A stretch of DNA of 64,000 nucleotides. Origin: CAVTJX01 sp963735175 (GTDB taxonomy: Bacteria > Electryoneota > RPQS01). The notes below the pieces were generated by a model, which was not told the origin of the DNA, made no database searches, and worked only from the letters and a program-made list of their open reading frames with translations. Shown in pieces: positions 48,815 through 61,011 of the stretch. The stretch spans positions 62,001-126,000 of the forward strand of contig CAVTJX010000019.1 of the NCBI GenBank assembly GCA_963735175.1. The letters run 5' to 3'. Position 1 is the first letter of the stretch. The number at the start of each line of letters is the position of its first letter. The position numbers were made by a program, and so were the translations under genes.

Positions 48815-51548
48815 ATGCCTCTGAATCATTCTTATATCGGTAATGCCGATCCCGCGGTGATCGACAGCTTTTACGAGCAGTATTTGCAGAATCCGGAAAC
48901 GCTCGATGAAGGTTGGAAAGCGTTCTTCGAGGGCTTCGAGTTCGCGCGCACGACGTTTGCTCCCGCGGCGCAAGCGGCGCCGGAACTTTTTGTGAAGGAA
49001 TCGCAGGTTCTGAATTTGATCGGCGCGTATCGCACGCGCGGCCACCTCTTCACCAAGACGAACCCCGTCCGCACCCGCCGCAAGTACGACGATCCATTAA
49101 CGCTGGAGAGCTTCGGTCTCTCGGAGCATGATCTCGATACCGTCTTTCAGGCGGGGAAGACTGTGGGTCTCGGCGCCGCGCCGCTGCGCGCGATCGTCGA
49201 ATTGCTCGACCAGACGTATTGCCGCAGCGTGGCCGTGGAATATAAGTACGTGCGCGATCCACGGGTGGTGAACTGGCTGCAGACAAAGATGGAAACGGCG
49301 CGGAACACGCCGCAGTTCAGCATTGACGAGCGCATGCATATCCTGCGCAAGCTGACGCAGGCCGTGGTCATGGAAAAGTTCATGCATTCGCGATTCGTCG
49401 GGCAGAAACGCTTTTCGCTGGAAGGGGTGGAGGCGCTGATTCCCGCCCTCGACGCGATTGTCGAGCGCGGCGCGAATCTCGGGCTCGAGGAGTTCGTGAT
49501 TGGCATGGCGCATCGCGGGCGGTTGAATATCCTCGCCAATATTCTCGACAAGGGTTTTGAAAAGATCTTCGCCGAATTCGCCGGGCGCGGTTATCCGGAG
49601 GCGGGCCACGCGGGCGACGTGAAATACCACCTTGGTCATTCGTGCGAAACCGTGACGACCAGCGGCAAGCGCGTACGGCTCTCCGTGGCGCCCAATCCCA
49701 GCCACCTTGAGGCTGTGGATCCGGTGGTTGAGGGACTCGTACGGGCGCAGATCGACCATGTTTACGGCGGGGACCTATCGAAAATCGCGCCGATTCTGAT
49801 CCATGGCGACGCGTCGCTGGCGGGACAGGGGATCGTTTATGAAGTCCTGCAAATGTCGCTGCTCGACGGCTACCGCACGGGCGGGACGATTCACGTGGCG
49901 TTGAACAATCAAGTCGGATTCACCACCAATTATCTCGACGCGCGCAGTTCGACGTATTGCACCGACGTTGCCAAGGTCACGCTCTCGCCGGTATTCCATG
50001 TGAATGGCGACGACGTGGAAGCCGTGGTCTATGTGATTCAGCTGGCGCTGGAATTCCGCCAGGTTTTCAAGCGCGACGTGTTCATCGATATCCTCGGCTA
50101 TCGCAAGCATGGCCACAACGAAGGCGACGAGCCGCGCTTCACGCAGCCAGTCCTTTACAAGGCTATTGCCAAGCATCCTGATCCGCTCGTGATCTACACG
50201 CAGCAGCTCGCTGACACTGGGCGTACTCGCGCCCGAACGGGCGAAGCAATTGGAAACCGATTTTCGCAATTATCTCGAGGAAAAGTACCAGCAGGCCCAG
50301 CATGTTGACGTCGGACCGGATGTGACATTCCTCGAAAAACCATGGGAACCGTTCCGCCATACCGAGCACACCGAAGCCGGAGAAGCGCCGGATACAGGCG
50401 TTGACGCCGCACATTTGCGGTTGTTGGGCGAGCGCATCACGCATTTGCCATCGGGACCGAACTTCTTCACCAAGATCCAGAAGATTTTCGAGGAGCACCG
50501 CAAGCTGGTGGCGGAGGGTACGCGCCTCGACTGGGCGATGGGCGAGCTGCTGGCTTACGCGACGCTGGTGGACGAGGGCCATCCCGTGCGCGTTTCGGGT
50601 CAGGATACCGAGCGCGGCACGTTCTCGCATCGCCACGCGGTGGTGACGGTTGAGGATTCCGAGGAGGAATACGTGCCACTCGCGCACGTGCGGCCGGGTC
50701 AAGCGCCGTTTCAGATTTACAATTCGCCGCTCTCCGAATATGGCGTGCTGGGCTTCGAGTACGGCTATGCGATGGCGGTACCCGATGGCTTGACGGTGTG
50801 GGAAGCGCAGTACGGCGATTTCGCCAATGGCGCGCAGAGCATGATCGACCAGTTCATCGTCTCGGGCGAGACTAAGTGGCAGCAGATGAACGGCCTCGTG
50901 CTGCTGCTGCCACATGGCTATGAAGGCCAGGGACCGGAGCACTCGTCGGCGCGCATCGAGCGTTTCCTCAGCCTCTGCGCGGATCACAATCTGAGCGTCG
51001 TCAACTGTACCACGCCAGCGAACTTCTTCCACGCGCTGCGGCGGCAGCTATACCGCCCGTATCGCGAGCCGCTGGTGGTGGCGACGCCGAAAAGCCTCTT
51101 GCGCCACCCCAAAGCCGTGAGCGCGCTGGCTGACTTTGCGCCGGGCACGCGCTTTCAAGCGGTGATGGATGATGCCGCCGCCGATCCGCAGAAAGTTCGC
51201 CGTGTGATACTCTGCTCGGGCCGGCTCTACTACGACCTGCTGGAACGGCGCGACAAAGAGCAGCGTGCCGACACGGCGCTGATTCGGCTCGAGCAGCTTT
51301 ACCCGGTGCCCGAAAAGCAGATCGCAGCGCTGCGGCAGAAATACGTGCAGGCTACACGCTGGCTTTATGTGCAGGAGGAACCGGCCAACATGGGCGGCTG
51401 GCCATACCTGCGAAACCACCTGCCGCTGCCCGGCCTTGAGGGCGTCAGTCGCGCGGAAGCGAGCACGACGGCCACAGGCTTTCCGGCGCAGCACGCTCGC
51501 GAGCAGGAAGAAATCCTCCAGCGCGCCTTTGAAAGCTTATCATCCTGA
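48815..51548 (+). CDS. sucA: 2-oxoglutarate dehydrogenase E1 component, frameshifted
   Basis: Thiamine diphosphate enzyme that decarboxylates 2-oxoglutarate and succinylates E2 in the TCA cycle. ATG 48815: an N-terminal E2-binding-like region with SFYEQYLQNPETLDEGWKAFFEG, then GAYRTRGHLF, the E1 core with HRGRLNILAN, HLGHSCETVTTSGK (usual HLG...), APNPSHLEAVDPVVEG, GDASLAGQGIVYE, ALNNQVGFTTN and RKHGHNEGDEPRFTQP. The C-terminal half has SHRHAVVTVED, LSEYGVLGFEYGYA and PRNMGGW-like PANMGGWPYL. One inserted A near 50214 (GACACTGGGC) breaks the frame. About 910 aa after repair. sucB follows after 73 bases. Confidence 0.95.
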
Positions 51549-51621
51549 CCGCCTTCGGGAAGGACCTCGGTTTCGCTTTGTTTTCCGAACGCACATTCCA
51601 TTCTAAAGCATACCATCCATC

Positions 51622-52830
51622 ATGTTAGCAGAAGTTCATATTCCCAGCCCCGGCGAGTCGATCACGGATGTGACACTCTCCGCGTGGCTCAAAGCCGACG
51701 GCGATTACGTGCGCAAGGATGAGGAACTCTTCGAGATCGAATCGGAGAAGGCGACGCTCTCTGTTGCCGCGCATGAAAACGGCCGCCTGGAAATCCGCGT
51801 GCGCGAAGGTGACGAGGTGAAAGTCGGCACGGTGGCGGCCGTGATTGATACTGCCGTCGAACCACCCGCCAGCGTCCGCCCCGCCGCGCCAACCGCGTCC
51901 GCGCCGGAGAAAGCGGCGGCGTCCGCCGCTACTATCGCGCGCGAATCCGTCGCCTCGCCCGCCGCGCAAAAGATCATTGAAGAGCGCGGCATACGCGCCG
52001 GTGAAATTAAAGGCACAGGCAAGGATGGCCGCATTACCAAGGGCGACGCGCTCGGCTTCACTGAGACGCCGCCCGCGCCTCTGCCGCTGACGCCGGAAGC
52101 GGCCCCTGCGGCGCCGCAGAGTGCGCTAACACGCGGCACCCGCAACCACAAGCTCTCCACGCTACGGCTGAAAGTCGCCGAGCGGCTTGTCGCCGCGAAG
52201 AATCAGACGGCGATGCTCACCACCTTCAACGAGGTGGACATGAGTGCGATCGTGGCCGCCCGCGCGAAGTACAAGGAGTTGTTCAAGCAGCAGCACGATG
52301 TCGGCCTCGGTTTCATGTCGTTCTTTGTCAAGGCGGTTATCGAGGCGCTGGGCGCGTATCCCGCCGTCAACGCGATGATCGACGGCGACCAGGTTGTCTA
52401 TCATGACTACGTGGATATGGGCATTGCCGTCAGCGCGCCGAAGGGTCTCGTGGTGCCCGTCATCCGTAATGCCGAGCGCAGGAGCTTCGCCGAAATCGAA
52501 TCGGAAATCGCCCGGCTGGCTACGCGGGCGCGCAACAACCAGCTCACGCTGGATGAAATGACCGGCGGCACGTTCACGATCTCCAACGGCGGCGTCTTCG
52601 GCTCGCTGCTCTCGACGCCGATTCTCAATCCGCCGCAGAGCGGCATTCTCGGCATGCACAATATCGTCGAGCGTCCGGTGGCGATTTCAGGACAGGTGGA
52701 AATCCGTCCGATGATGTATGTCGCGCTCTCATATGATCATCGCATCATCGACGGCCGCGAAAGCGTCAGCTTCCTCGTGCGCGTCAAAGAACTTTTGGAA
52801 GACCCGATGCGGCTGCTGTTGAAGGTGTAG
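51622..52830 (+). CDS. sucB: 2-oxoglutarate dehydrogenase E2, dihydrolipoyl succinyltransferase
   Basis: 402 aa, usual length. It transfers the succinyl group from E1 to CoA and forms the complex core. The lipoyl domain is at 1-77, with the lipoylated Lys43 in [10 protein letters not shown] Pro/Ala linker precedes the peripheral-subunit-binding domain at ~110-145 ([28 protein letters not shown]). The catalytic domain covers ~170-402 ([50 protein letters not shown]), ending with the active-site motif [15 protein letters not shown]. Intact in one frame. E3 follows 109 bases later. Confidence 0.96.
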   Translation: MLAEVHIPSPGESITDVTLSAWLKADGDYVRKDEELFEIESEKATLSVAAHENGRLEIRVREGDEVKVGTVAAVIDTAVEPPASVRPAAPTASAPEKAAASAATIARESVASPAAQKIIEERGIRAGEIKGTGKDGRITKGDALGFTETPPAPLPLTPEAAPAAPQSALTRGTRNHKLSTLRLKVAERLVAAKNQTAMLTTFNEVDMSAIVAARAKYKELFKQQHDVGLGFMSFFVKAVIEALGAYPAVNAMIDGDQVVYHDYVDMGIAVSAPKGLVVPVIRNAERRSFAEIESEIARLATRARNNQLTLDEMTGGTFTISNGGVFGSLLSTPILNPPQSGILGMHNIVERPVAISGQVEIRPMMYVALSYDHRIIDGRESVSFLVRVKELLEDPMRLLLKV

Positions 52831-52840
52831 CCCCTGAATA

Positions 52841-52910
52841 CTAGCCAGCCCGCTCCCGCGGGCTGGTCTGCGGCCGAAAATCATCCTGCCCGCTGGAGCG
52901 GGCAGGCTAG
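52841..52910. repeat. Nested inverted repeat (REP/BIME-like) between sucB and lpd
   Basis: Two GC hairpins (CCAGCCCGC/GCGGGCTGG at 52845-52866 and CCTGCCCGCT/AGCGGGCAGG at 52885-52906) are themselves arranged as an outer inverted repeat, CTAGCC...GGCTAG, with one mismatch. The form resembles bacterial REP-type intergenic elements. It may trim transcription between sucB and lpd. Confidence 0.7.
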
Positions 52911-52924
52911 TAGAAAATTCGTAA

Positions 52925-54341
<1,417 letters not shown>

Positions 54342-54408
54342 CCGGCGTGGGCGGCCATGGAAACGACGCACGTACGGCGACAGTTGACCGGCTACACTAT
54401 AGAGACGT

Positions 54409-54440
54409 AAAAGTCCTCGCGAACTGCGAGGACTTAATTT
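54409..54440. terminator. Bidirectional terminator between lpd and phoU
   Basis: AAGTCCTCGC (54411-54420), loop GAACT, GCGAGGACTT (54426-54435), flanked by TAA and AATTTTA. Placed between convergent genes; T-rich on both strands. Confidence 0.85.
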
Positions 54441-54467
54441 TACGCTTTATCATGACCGTCGCGATCC

Positions 54468-55154
54468 TCAGCGTCGCAGCGTACCGGGCGGGAGGGGTGG
54501 AATATCCTGGTGGCGGATGACATCGCCCTCCACGAGGTAGACCACGTCCTGCGCGAGATTGGTGGCGAGGTCCGCGATGCGTTCGAGATAGCGCACCGCC
54601 GAAAGGATCTGTACCCATTGATCGAGGCGGGCTACGTCGCGGCGGATCTCGTCCATCACCAGGCCGAAGATCTGGTCGCGCAGCGCGTCGACCTCGTCGT
54701 CGGCGAGGATGATGGCGCGGGCCAGCAGCGGATCGGATTCAATCAGCGCGTCATGGCTGCGGTGCACCATCGAGGTCACCTTCTCGGCCATCTCGGTCAT
54801 CTCACGCGGCACGGGTACGGGATCGGTCCTGGACAGATAAACCACCCGCTCGGCCATGTTCACGGCGAAATCGCCCATGCGTTCGAGGTCGTTGTTCATC
54901 TTGAGCACGGCGACGACGAAACGCAGGTCGCGCGCCACCGGCTGATGCAGCGCGAGGATCTTCAGGCACTCTTCCTCGATTCGCACCTCGAATCGATCGG
55001 TTTCGTCGTCATTGGCGACAATTTGCTCCGCCAGCGCGCGATTGTTCGTGGTCAGGGCGCTGAAGGCGCGCGTGATGTCCTCCTCGACCATCGTCCCCAT
55101 TTCGAGCACCATTTTCTTCAGGCGCTCGAGGTCTTTCAGCAAGTGTACGGGCAT
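54468..55154 (-). CDS. phoU: Phosphate transport/signalling regulator PhoU
   Basis: 228 aa from ATG 55154 (MPVHLLKDLERLKKMV), the usual length; an upstream extension in the same frame is not PhoU-like. It is a three-helix-bundle repeat protein: first repeat with ITRAFSALTTNNRALAEQIV and RDLRFVVAVLKMNNDLERMGDFA, second with DALIESDPLLARAIILADDEVD and LSAVRYLERIADLATNLAQDVV. The E/DR(I/M)(G/A)D signature of the metal sites occurs twice. PhoU restrains the Pst transporter and the phosphate-sensing kinase. Last gene of the pst cluster, 14 bases after pstB. Confidence 0.95.
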   Translation of the reverse strand: MPVHLLKDLERLKKMVLEMGTMVEEDITRAFSALTTNNRALAEQIVANDDETDRFEVRIEEECLKILALHQPVARDLRFVVAVLKMNNDLERMGDFAVNMAERVVYLSRTDPVPVPREMTEMAEKVTSMVHRSHDALIESDPLLARAIILADDEVDALRDQIFGLVMDEIRRDVARLDQWVQILSAVRYLERIADLATNLAQDVVYLVEGDVIRHQDIPPLPPGTLRR

Positions 55155-55168
55155 AACGATTCCCCCGC

Positions 55169-55951
55169 TCAGCCGAAGCGGCCGGTGATGTAATCCTCGG
55201 TGCGCGCCACATTCGGCTTGGTGAAAATGTTCTTGGTGGGACCGAACTCCACCAGCTGGCCCTCGTAGAAAAAGGCGGTATAGTCCGAAACGCGCGCGGC
55301 CTGCTGCATATTGTGGGTGACGATCACAATCGTGTACTCGCCGCGGAATTCCGAAATCAGATCCTCGATGCGCGCGGTCGAGCGCGGATCGAGGGCCGAG
55401 GCGGGCTCGTCCATCAACAGAATCACCGGATCCACCGCCAGCGCCCGCGCGATACAGAGCCGCTGCTGCTGCCCGCCGGAAAGCCCGATCGCCGACTGTT
55501 CCAACCGGTCCTTGACCTCGTCCCACAGCGCCGCGCGGACAAGGCTGCGTTCGACGATCATCGCCAGTTCGCGCTTATCCGTGAGGCCGCCGATGCGCGG
55601 ACCGTAGGCGACGTTGTCGAAGATCGACTTGGGGAACGGATTGGATTTCTGAAACACCATCCCGACCTTGCGCCGCAGGGTAAACACGTCGGCTCCCGGC
55701 GCGTAAATGTCCTCGCCGTCGAGCAGCACCAGTCCCTGCACGCGCGTGCCGTCAATAATGTCATTCATGCGGTTCAGCGTGCGCAGGAACGTCGATTTGC
55801 CGCAGCCCGAAGGCCCGATCAGGGCCGTCACCCGCGCCGCTTCGATATCCATCGACACGTCGTACAGCGCCTGTGCCTGTCCATAGAAAAAGTTCAGGCG
55901 CTCGGTGCGAATCTTGATCGAGCGGGGCCGGTCCCCGTGCGGATCTACCAT
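55169..55951 (-). CDS. pstB: Phosphate ABC transporter ATPase PstB
   Basis: 260 aa from ATG 55951; the start codon lies in the end of pstA (ATGGTAG overlap). Walker A GPSGCGKS at 46-53, a Q-loop near [16 protein letters not shown] (characteristic of PstB), signature [16 protein letters not shown], Walker [15 protein letters not shown] and H-loop TH. It energises high-affinity phosphate uptake. Fully open frame, usual length of the family. Confidence 0.97.
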   Translation of the reverse strand: MVDPHGDRPRSIKIRTERLNFFYGQAQALYDVSMDIEAARVTALIGPSGCGKSTFLRTLNRMNDIIDGTRVQGLVLLDGEDIYAPGADVFTLRRKVGMVFQKSNPFPKSIFDNVAYGPRIGGLTDKRELAMIVERSLVRAALWDEVKDRLEQSAIGLSGGQQQRLCIARALAVDPVILLMDEPASALDPRSTARIEDLISEFRGEYTIVIVTHNMQQAARVSDYTAFFYEGQLVEFGPTKNIFTKPNVARTEDYITGRFG

Positions 55952-56799
55952 CGGTATTTTTTCCGGAAAAAGCTGCGCAGGAAGATCGCCGCGAGGTTCA
56001 ATCCCAGCACGAGAATCAGCAGCACCAGCGCCGTCCCGTACTGCATGGGCCGCACCCGGATCGCGTCGGGAAGCTGCGTCGCCAGAATGTAGAGGTGATA
56101 GGGCAGCGCCATCACCGGGTCGAAAATGCTGTGGGGCAGAGTGGGGAGGTAGAAGGCCGCCGCCGTCAAAAGGATCGGCGCTGTTTCGCCCGCCGCCCGC
56201 CCGACGGCGAGAATCGAGCCCGTCATCATTCCCGGGATCGCGTAGGGCAGGACGTTCTTGCGGATGGTTTGCCATTTGGTCGCTCCCAGGGCCAGACTGC
56301 CTTCGCGAAACGCCGCCGGCACCGCCCGCAGCGCTTCCTCGCTGGCCACGATAATGATCGGCAGCACCATGCAGGCCAGAGTCAGGCTGCCCGCGAGAAT
56401 CGACGCGCCGAATTTCAGAAAGATCACGAACAGCCCGAGGCCGAACAACCCGAAGACGATCGAGGGAATTCCCGCCAGCGTTACGATGGCCAGCCGGATA
56501 TACCGCGTCAGGCGGCCCTGGGTCGCGTATTCGGACAAATACACCGCCCCCGCCATGCCCAGCGGCAGCGCCACGGCAACGGTGCCCAGCACCAGGTAAA
56601 GCGTGCCCACAATCACGGGCAGGATTCCGCCCGCGGCGCCGCTTTGGCGCGGCATGCCACTAAGAAATTCCCACGAGAGCGCGCCCGCGCCGCGGCGCAC
56701 GATGTCGAAGACGATGTAGCCCACGACCACGATCACGAAATAGGTCACGAACCGCAGTAACCAGAATACGCGCCGTTCCTGATGATGAAGGTGTCGCAT
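55945..56799 (-). CDS. pstA: Phosphate ABC transporter permease PstA
   Basis: 284 aa from ATG 56799, which overlaps the pstC stop (ATGA); an upstream in-frame ATG at 56841 is less likely. Six TM segments. Permease motifs: [25 protein letters not shown] near the N-terminus, [15 protein letters not shown], and [25 protein letters not shown], the EAA loop, followed by [27 protein letters not shown]. The end KKYRW precedes pstB. Intact frame. Confidence 0.96.
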   Translation of the reverse strand: MRHLHHQERRVFWLLRFVTYFVIVVVGYIVFDIVRRGAGALSWEFLSGMPRQSGAAGGILPVIVGTLYLVLGTVAVALPLGMAGAVYLSEYATQGRLTRYIRLAIVTLAGIPSIVFGLFGLGLFVIFLKFGASILAGSLTLACMVLPIIIVASEEALRAVPAAFREGSLALGATKWQTIRKNVLPYAIPGMMTGSILAVGRAAGETAPILLTAAAFYLPTLPHSIFDPVMALPYHLYILATQLPDAIRVRPMQYGTALVLLILVLGLNLAAIFLRSFFRKKYRW

Positions 56800-57682
56800 C
56801 AGCCGATCCGGTAGCGTTTCAGAAATTTCTGTGCGATCCAATTCAAGCCGAAGGTCACGAGCAGCAGCACCACGCCAATGCAGAACAGTGCGCGATAGTG
56901 CAGGCTGCCGTACGGCACTTCGCCCATCTCCGCGGCAATTGTCGCCGTCATCGTACGCACCGATTCAGTGGGATTGAGTGTGATAATCGCGGCGTTGCCC
57001 GTCACCATCATCACCGCCATCGTCTCGCCGATGACGCGTCCCACGCCCAGCATCACCGCCGCCACGATCCCCGAGAGCGCCGCCGGGACCGTCACCTTCC
57101 AGATTGTCTGCAGCCGCGACGCCCCGAGCGAAGTGACGCTTCTTTGTATGAGGAGGGCACGCTACGAATCGCGTCCTCCGAAATCGTGACGATGGTGGGA
57201 ATCGCCATCAGCGCGAGCAGCACCGCGCCGGTCAGCGCCGTCAGTCCGGTATGCAGGTGGAAGACACTCTTGATCACCGGAGCCAACACAACCAGCCCGA
57301 AAAAGCCGAGAACCACCGACGGAATCCCCGCCAGCAGTTCGATGAACGGCTTGAAGATCTCACGCTCGGCGGGCTTCGCCACTTCAGCAAGGTATACAGC
57401 CACGCAGACACCGAAGGGGACGGCAATGACGATAGCGAGGACGGTCACCAGCAGCGAACCCACGAGCAGTGGCACTATCCCGTAATCGGCCTGGCCGAAG
57501 GAGACAGGATTCCACCGTTCGTGCGTCAGCGCGCCCACGCCGGGCTCCGCCGCGAAGGGCAGCGCCTCGCGGCCGAGGAAAATGAAGATCAGACAGACGA
57601 TGAGAATCGAGGTCAGCGCCGCGCTCTGCAGGACTGAGCTTGACCGCCGTTTCCTGCCACGCCTTCGAAATCCGCGCCTCAG
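56799..57682 (-). CDS. pstC: Phosphate ABC transporter permease PstC, frameshifted
   Basis: Open from CTG 57682 (overlapping the pstS stop as CTGA); no ATG, GTG or TTG in this frame precedes the first TM, so the true start is unresolved. The N-terminus RRGRKRRSSSVLQSAALTSILIVCLIFIFLGREALPF is basic then hydrophobic (landmarks RRGRKRR and LIVCLIFIFLG). Key motifs: ELLAGIPSVVLGFFGLVVL, SYKEASL, and GVGRVIGETMAVMMVTGN. A one-base deletion near 57140 (expected TTGCGCTCGG) shifts the frame in the EAA loop; repaired it continues GASRLQTIWKVTVP. About 294 aa. Confidence 0.9.
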
Positions 57683-58566
57683 GCCGCGGATTTTTTAACC
57701 GGGATATAACCGGTGTCGGTAACAATCTTCTGCCCTTCCGGACTGAGGATGTAGTTGATGAAATCTGCGGCCGCGCCCTGCGGCTGGCCATTGGTATAGA
57801 GGAACAGGGGCCGTGAAATCGGGTAGCTGTTGTCCAGCACGGTGGCCTCGCTGGGGGAGACGGCGTCGTTGTTGGCGTCCTTCTTCACGCGGACCATTTT
57901 CACGCCGGGGGCTTTCTCGGCGTAAGCGATGCCACCGTAACCGACGGCGTTCTGGTCTTCCGTCACAGACTGCGTGATCGCCGCCGTCGAAGGCAGCAGC
58001 CGCGCCTTTGGCGTGAAATCTTTTTTCTCCAGCACGTGCTCCTGGAAATAGACGTACGTGCCGGAGTTGCTTTCCCGCGAAAGGACGATGATCGGTTGCG
58101 TGATGCCGCCGACCTCGCTCCAGTTTGTATACTCGCCCGTGTAAATTTTGCGGAGCTGTTCGAGGGTCAGCTCGCTGACGGGATTGTCCTTATTGACCAT
58201 CACCGCTAACCCGTCCTGCCCCACCACCGTTTCCCGGGGAGTGACGCCGCGGCTCTTGCCCTGGTCGACCTCCTCGGGCTTCATGGTCCGTGAAGCGGCG
58301 CAGATATCCGTGGTGCCGTTGATCAGGGCGGCGATGCCGGTGCCCGAGCCGCCGCCGGTAATGGCGATGTTCACATTGGGGTGGACCTGCATGTAAGCTT
58401 CCGCGAGGTTGCTCATAAGGTTCACCATCGTGTCCGAGCCCTTCACCGTCAGGCTGGCGCTTGCGGTGGTCGATTTCTGCCCCGTATCATGCTTCCGCGA
58501 ACAGCCGAATCCGAGAACCAGCACGGCGACCGCGAGGGCGGGGAGGATCGCTCTGCAAACCTTCAT
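57679..58566 (-). CDS. pstS: Phosphate-binding lipoprotein PstS
   Basis: 295 aa. Signal peptide with lipobox LGFGC, lipid-anchored Cys22. Periplasmic phosphate binder: TVKGSDTMVNLMSNLAEAY, the ligand-binding TGGGSGTGIAALINGTTDI, and SRESNSGTYVYFQEHVL, the second phosphate-binding loop. The end PEGQKIVTDTGYIPV is the standard family C-terminus. AGGGAAG precedes ATG 58566. It is the first gene of pstSCAB-phoU; the porin gene lies upstream on the same strand, and a Pho-box-like repeat lies between. Confidence 0.96.
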   Translation of the reverse strand: MKVCRAILPALAVAVLVLGFGCSRKHDTGQKSTTASASLTVKGSDTMVNLMSNLAEAYMQVHPNVNIAITGGGSGTGIAALINGTTDICAASRTMKPEEVDQGKSRGVTPRETVVGQDGLAVMVNKDNPVSELTLEQLRKIYTGEYTNWSEVGGITQPIIVLSRESNSGTYVYFQEHVLEKKDFTPKARLLPSTAAITQSVTEDQNAVGYGGIAYAEKAPGVKMVRVKKDANNDAVSPSEATVLDNSYPISRPLFLYTNGQPQGAAADFINYILSPEGQKIVTDTGYIPVKKSAA

Positions 58567-58602
58567 CTGATTCTTCCCTATCTGAATAATTTAACGATTC
58601 CG

Positions 58603-58619
58603 TGTTAAAGTTCTGTTAA
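58603..58619 (-). promoter_or_regulatory. Pho-box-like direct repeat upstream of pstS
   Basis: On the - strand TTAACA-GAACT-TTAACA: two identical hexamers with a five-base spacer, so an 11-bp period. A third, weaker GTTAAA follows. The form matches the PhoP box known from Bacillus (TTAACA repeats), ~40 bases before the pstS start. Confidence 0.55.
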
Positions 58620-58680
58620 GCCAGCGTTAGCTTTCCGTATACTTCCCGGCGCCGCGCCGGCGAAAGGGCTCCCGGCGCGC

Positions 58681-59814
58681 TCAGAATTTGGTTTCCAGAT
58701 CGAACTGCAACCGGTTGTAATCCAGCTTCGCGCCATCCGGGTCAATCACGTCCATGAGGAAGTTGCCGCCCAGCCGCGTGTTTTTAGCGACCGTGAAGAA
58801 CGGCGAGAACTTGTGGCCGTTGACGTTGGTGCCGCCACCGCGCGTGTCGGAGTCGTTGAAGGCGCCCACGACGGCGTCCGCCTGGATGTCGCGGTAATTG
58901 TAGCCGAAATCCCAGTCGACGGGCAGCTTTTTGAATTTTAGTGCCAGCCCGGCGTAAAAGCCGGTCTCGTTCCGAGTCCGCGTCGAGGTTGGTGACGAAG
59001 TCGCCGATCAGCGCGCCTTCCCATTTCGGCTGCGCGTAGGTCTGAGTTGCCCGCTGACGTCCAGCAGGTCGTAATCGAGGGCGTAGACGCCGCCGGGGGC
59101 GGTGTTGCCGAAAGCGCCGTTTAGTACCGGCGCATTTTTCAGATTGGTGAAGTCGTAATAGCCCGCCGCCACCTGTCCGCCTACAATCGTGCCGCCGCTA
59201 TAGCGCAGGCCGCCCTGCGCGCCCAGCAATCCCTGGTCCGGCCCGCTGGACCGTTCCTGCAGCCAGTAGCCTCCGGCGCGCCCCAGAAGTTCCCAGTTGC
59301 CGCCAAACTTTTTCGAGAGTGCGGAGATCGCCAGGCCTTCGAGATTCAGATCGCCGTCCCACAACATGTCCGTGCCTTCATATGGCACGCCAAAACGGCC
59401 CGCGCGGAAAGCCAATCCGGTCAGCGGATGATAGTCCGCATAGGCGCGATCGACCCAGAACGGTTTGGCGCCGACGCACCTGTCAGATCCTGATTCGTGG
59501 AAACCGGATCGCCGTACCGTGCCGGCGGCGGTACTCGTCGCGAGGCGGGTGACGATGTCCATGTCGGGATTAGCCTGATAGGTAATACCCAGGCGCAGCC
59601 GGAGGCGGTGGCGGTTACGGTCGGGAATAGCCGACATTCTCGCCGGAAGGTGGCATCCACGCGCTGCGTGGCGATGAGTTCGTGCCGATAGCGAAAATCT
59701 GCGCTCAACTTGATCTTTTCCAGCCACGCCGGAAGCGTGCCGTCCGCCGCCTGGGCTAACATGGCAGGCCGAGGAAATCAGTAAGGTTCCGAAACGCCAT
59801 CGCGAAATGCGCAT
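58681..59814 (-). CDS. Outer-membrane porin (Porin_5-like), multiply frameshifted
   Basis: ATG 59814, signal peptide MRISRWRFGTLLISSA. One inserted base near 59761 gives MLAQAADGTLPAWLEKIKLSADFRYRHELI, the typical start of this family of putative porins (Porin_5; named from memory). Later blocks in alternate frames: RLRLRLGITYQANPDMDIVTRLAT, KPFWVDRAYADYHPL, RAGRFGVPYEGTDMLWDGDLNLEGLAI, and at the end FYAGLALKFKKLPVDWDFGYNYRDI and LDYNRLQFDLETKF with terminal Phe. At least five indels interrupt it, the largest load relative to length in the window. About 377 aa if repaired. Upstream of pstS, it may bring phosphate across the outer membrane (inference). Confidence 0.75.
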
Positions 59815-59852
59815 CGTGGTTTCCTTAAAAAGTGATCGGGAAACGACCGGAT

Positions 59853-59876
59853 TCTTAAATTCAGCCCAATTTAAGA
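59853..59876 (-). promoter_or_regulatory. Nine-bp inverted repeat upstream of the porin gene
   Basis: TCTTAAATT, six-base gap, AATTTAAGA, a perfect inverted repeat centred ~50 bases before the porin ATG. No T-run follows, and the position suits a regulator binding site. Confidence 0.5.
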
Positions 59877-59991
59877 CCGCGATATTTAGAATTCATTGAA
59901 CGGCGTAGAAAAATTCGGCTACACTTCCGCGACCGGCCGGAAGGCGTGATGCGAACGGGGCGTTGGATATGACGAACTTGTTACGGCGCGA

Positions 59992-60981
59992 CTACCGGTT
60001 GACATAGCTCATACCCTTTTCGTGGTAACGCTGGCCGGCGGCGACACCGGCGGGAGCGGCGCGGTCGAGGCGTTCGCGAGTCCGCACGCGCGAGCGTCAC
60101 GGCTTCCGCGCCGAGATTTTCTTCGAGATATTTACGTCGCTTGGTGCCGGGAATCGTCACGATGTCATCGCCCTGCGCCAGCACCCAGGCAATCGCCAGT
60201 TGTCCCGGCGTGCAGCCTTTTTCGGCGGCGATGAGCTTTGATTTCTTCCAGCCAGCGTTTGTTCTGTGTAAGATTCTCGCCTTGAAAACGCGGGAAGTTT
60301 TTGCGGTTGTCGGCGTCACCGAGCGTTTCCGGCGCGTCAATTTTGCCCGTTAAAAAACCGCGCCCTAATGGACTGTATGACACAAACCCGATCCCCAGTT
60401 CGCGGCAGGCGGGCAGGATCTCCGGTTCGACGCCGCGCTCCCACAGCGAATACTCGGTCTGCAACGCGGTGATGGTCGCCACTTTCGCCGCGCGGCGCAA
60501 CGTTGTATTAGCAGTTTCCAGAGAGTCCAAGGTAGCGCACCTTGCCCTGTTCGATCAGTCGGCTCATGGCGCCCACGGTGTCTTCGATGGGCGTGTTCGG
60601 ATCGACGCGGTGCAGGTAATAAAGGTCGATGACCTCCAGCCCCAGCCGCGCGAGGCTTGCTTCGCACGCGGACTGCACGTAATCCGGCTTGCCGTTGACT
60701 CCCAGCCATTCGCCCTGCGGCCCGCGCACGTAGCCGAATTTCGTCGCCAGCACTACCTTGTCGCGCCAATCCCTGATGGCGCGACCCACAAGCTTCTCGT
60801 TGTGTCCGGTGCCGTACATGTCAGAAGTATCCAGAAAATTCACGCCGAGTTCAAGCGCGCGGTGAATGGTGGCGATGGATTCATCGTCATTCTGCGGTCC
60901 ATAAAACTCCGACATCCCCATGCAGCCGAGCCCCTGCTCGCTGACCAGCGGACCATTCGTTCCCAATCTGCACAAACGCAT
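59992..60981 (-). CDS. Aldo/keto reductase, frameshifted
   Basis: NADPH-dependent oxidoreductase of the TIM-barrel AKR superfamily. ATG 60981 with AGGAG upstream: [28 protein letters not shown]. The catalytic set is visible: Asp and Tyr in [15 protein letters not shown], Lys in KVVLATKFG and His in [12 protein letters not shown]. The second half gives [33 protein letters not shown] and [25 protein letters not shown] (NADP-binding end). At least three indels, near 60520, 60230 and 60090. The repaired end is probably GMSYVNR with TAG 59994-59992. Similar to YajO/AKR13-type enzymes; substrate unknown. Confidence 0.85.
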
Positions 60982-61011
60982 AGAAAAGAGCTCCTCTATC
61001 AAATACCACAC

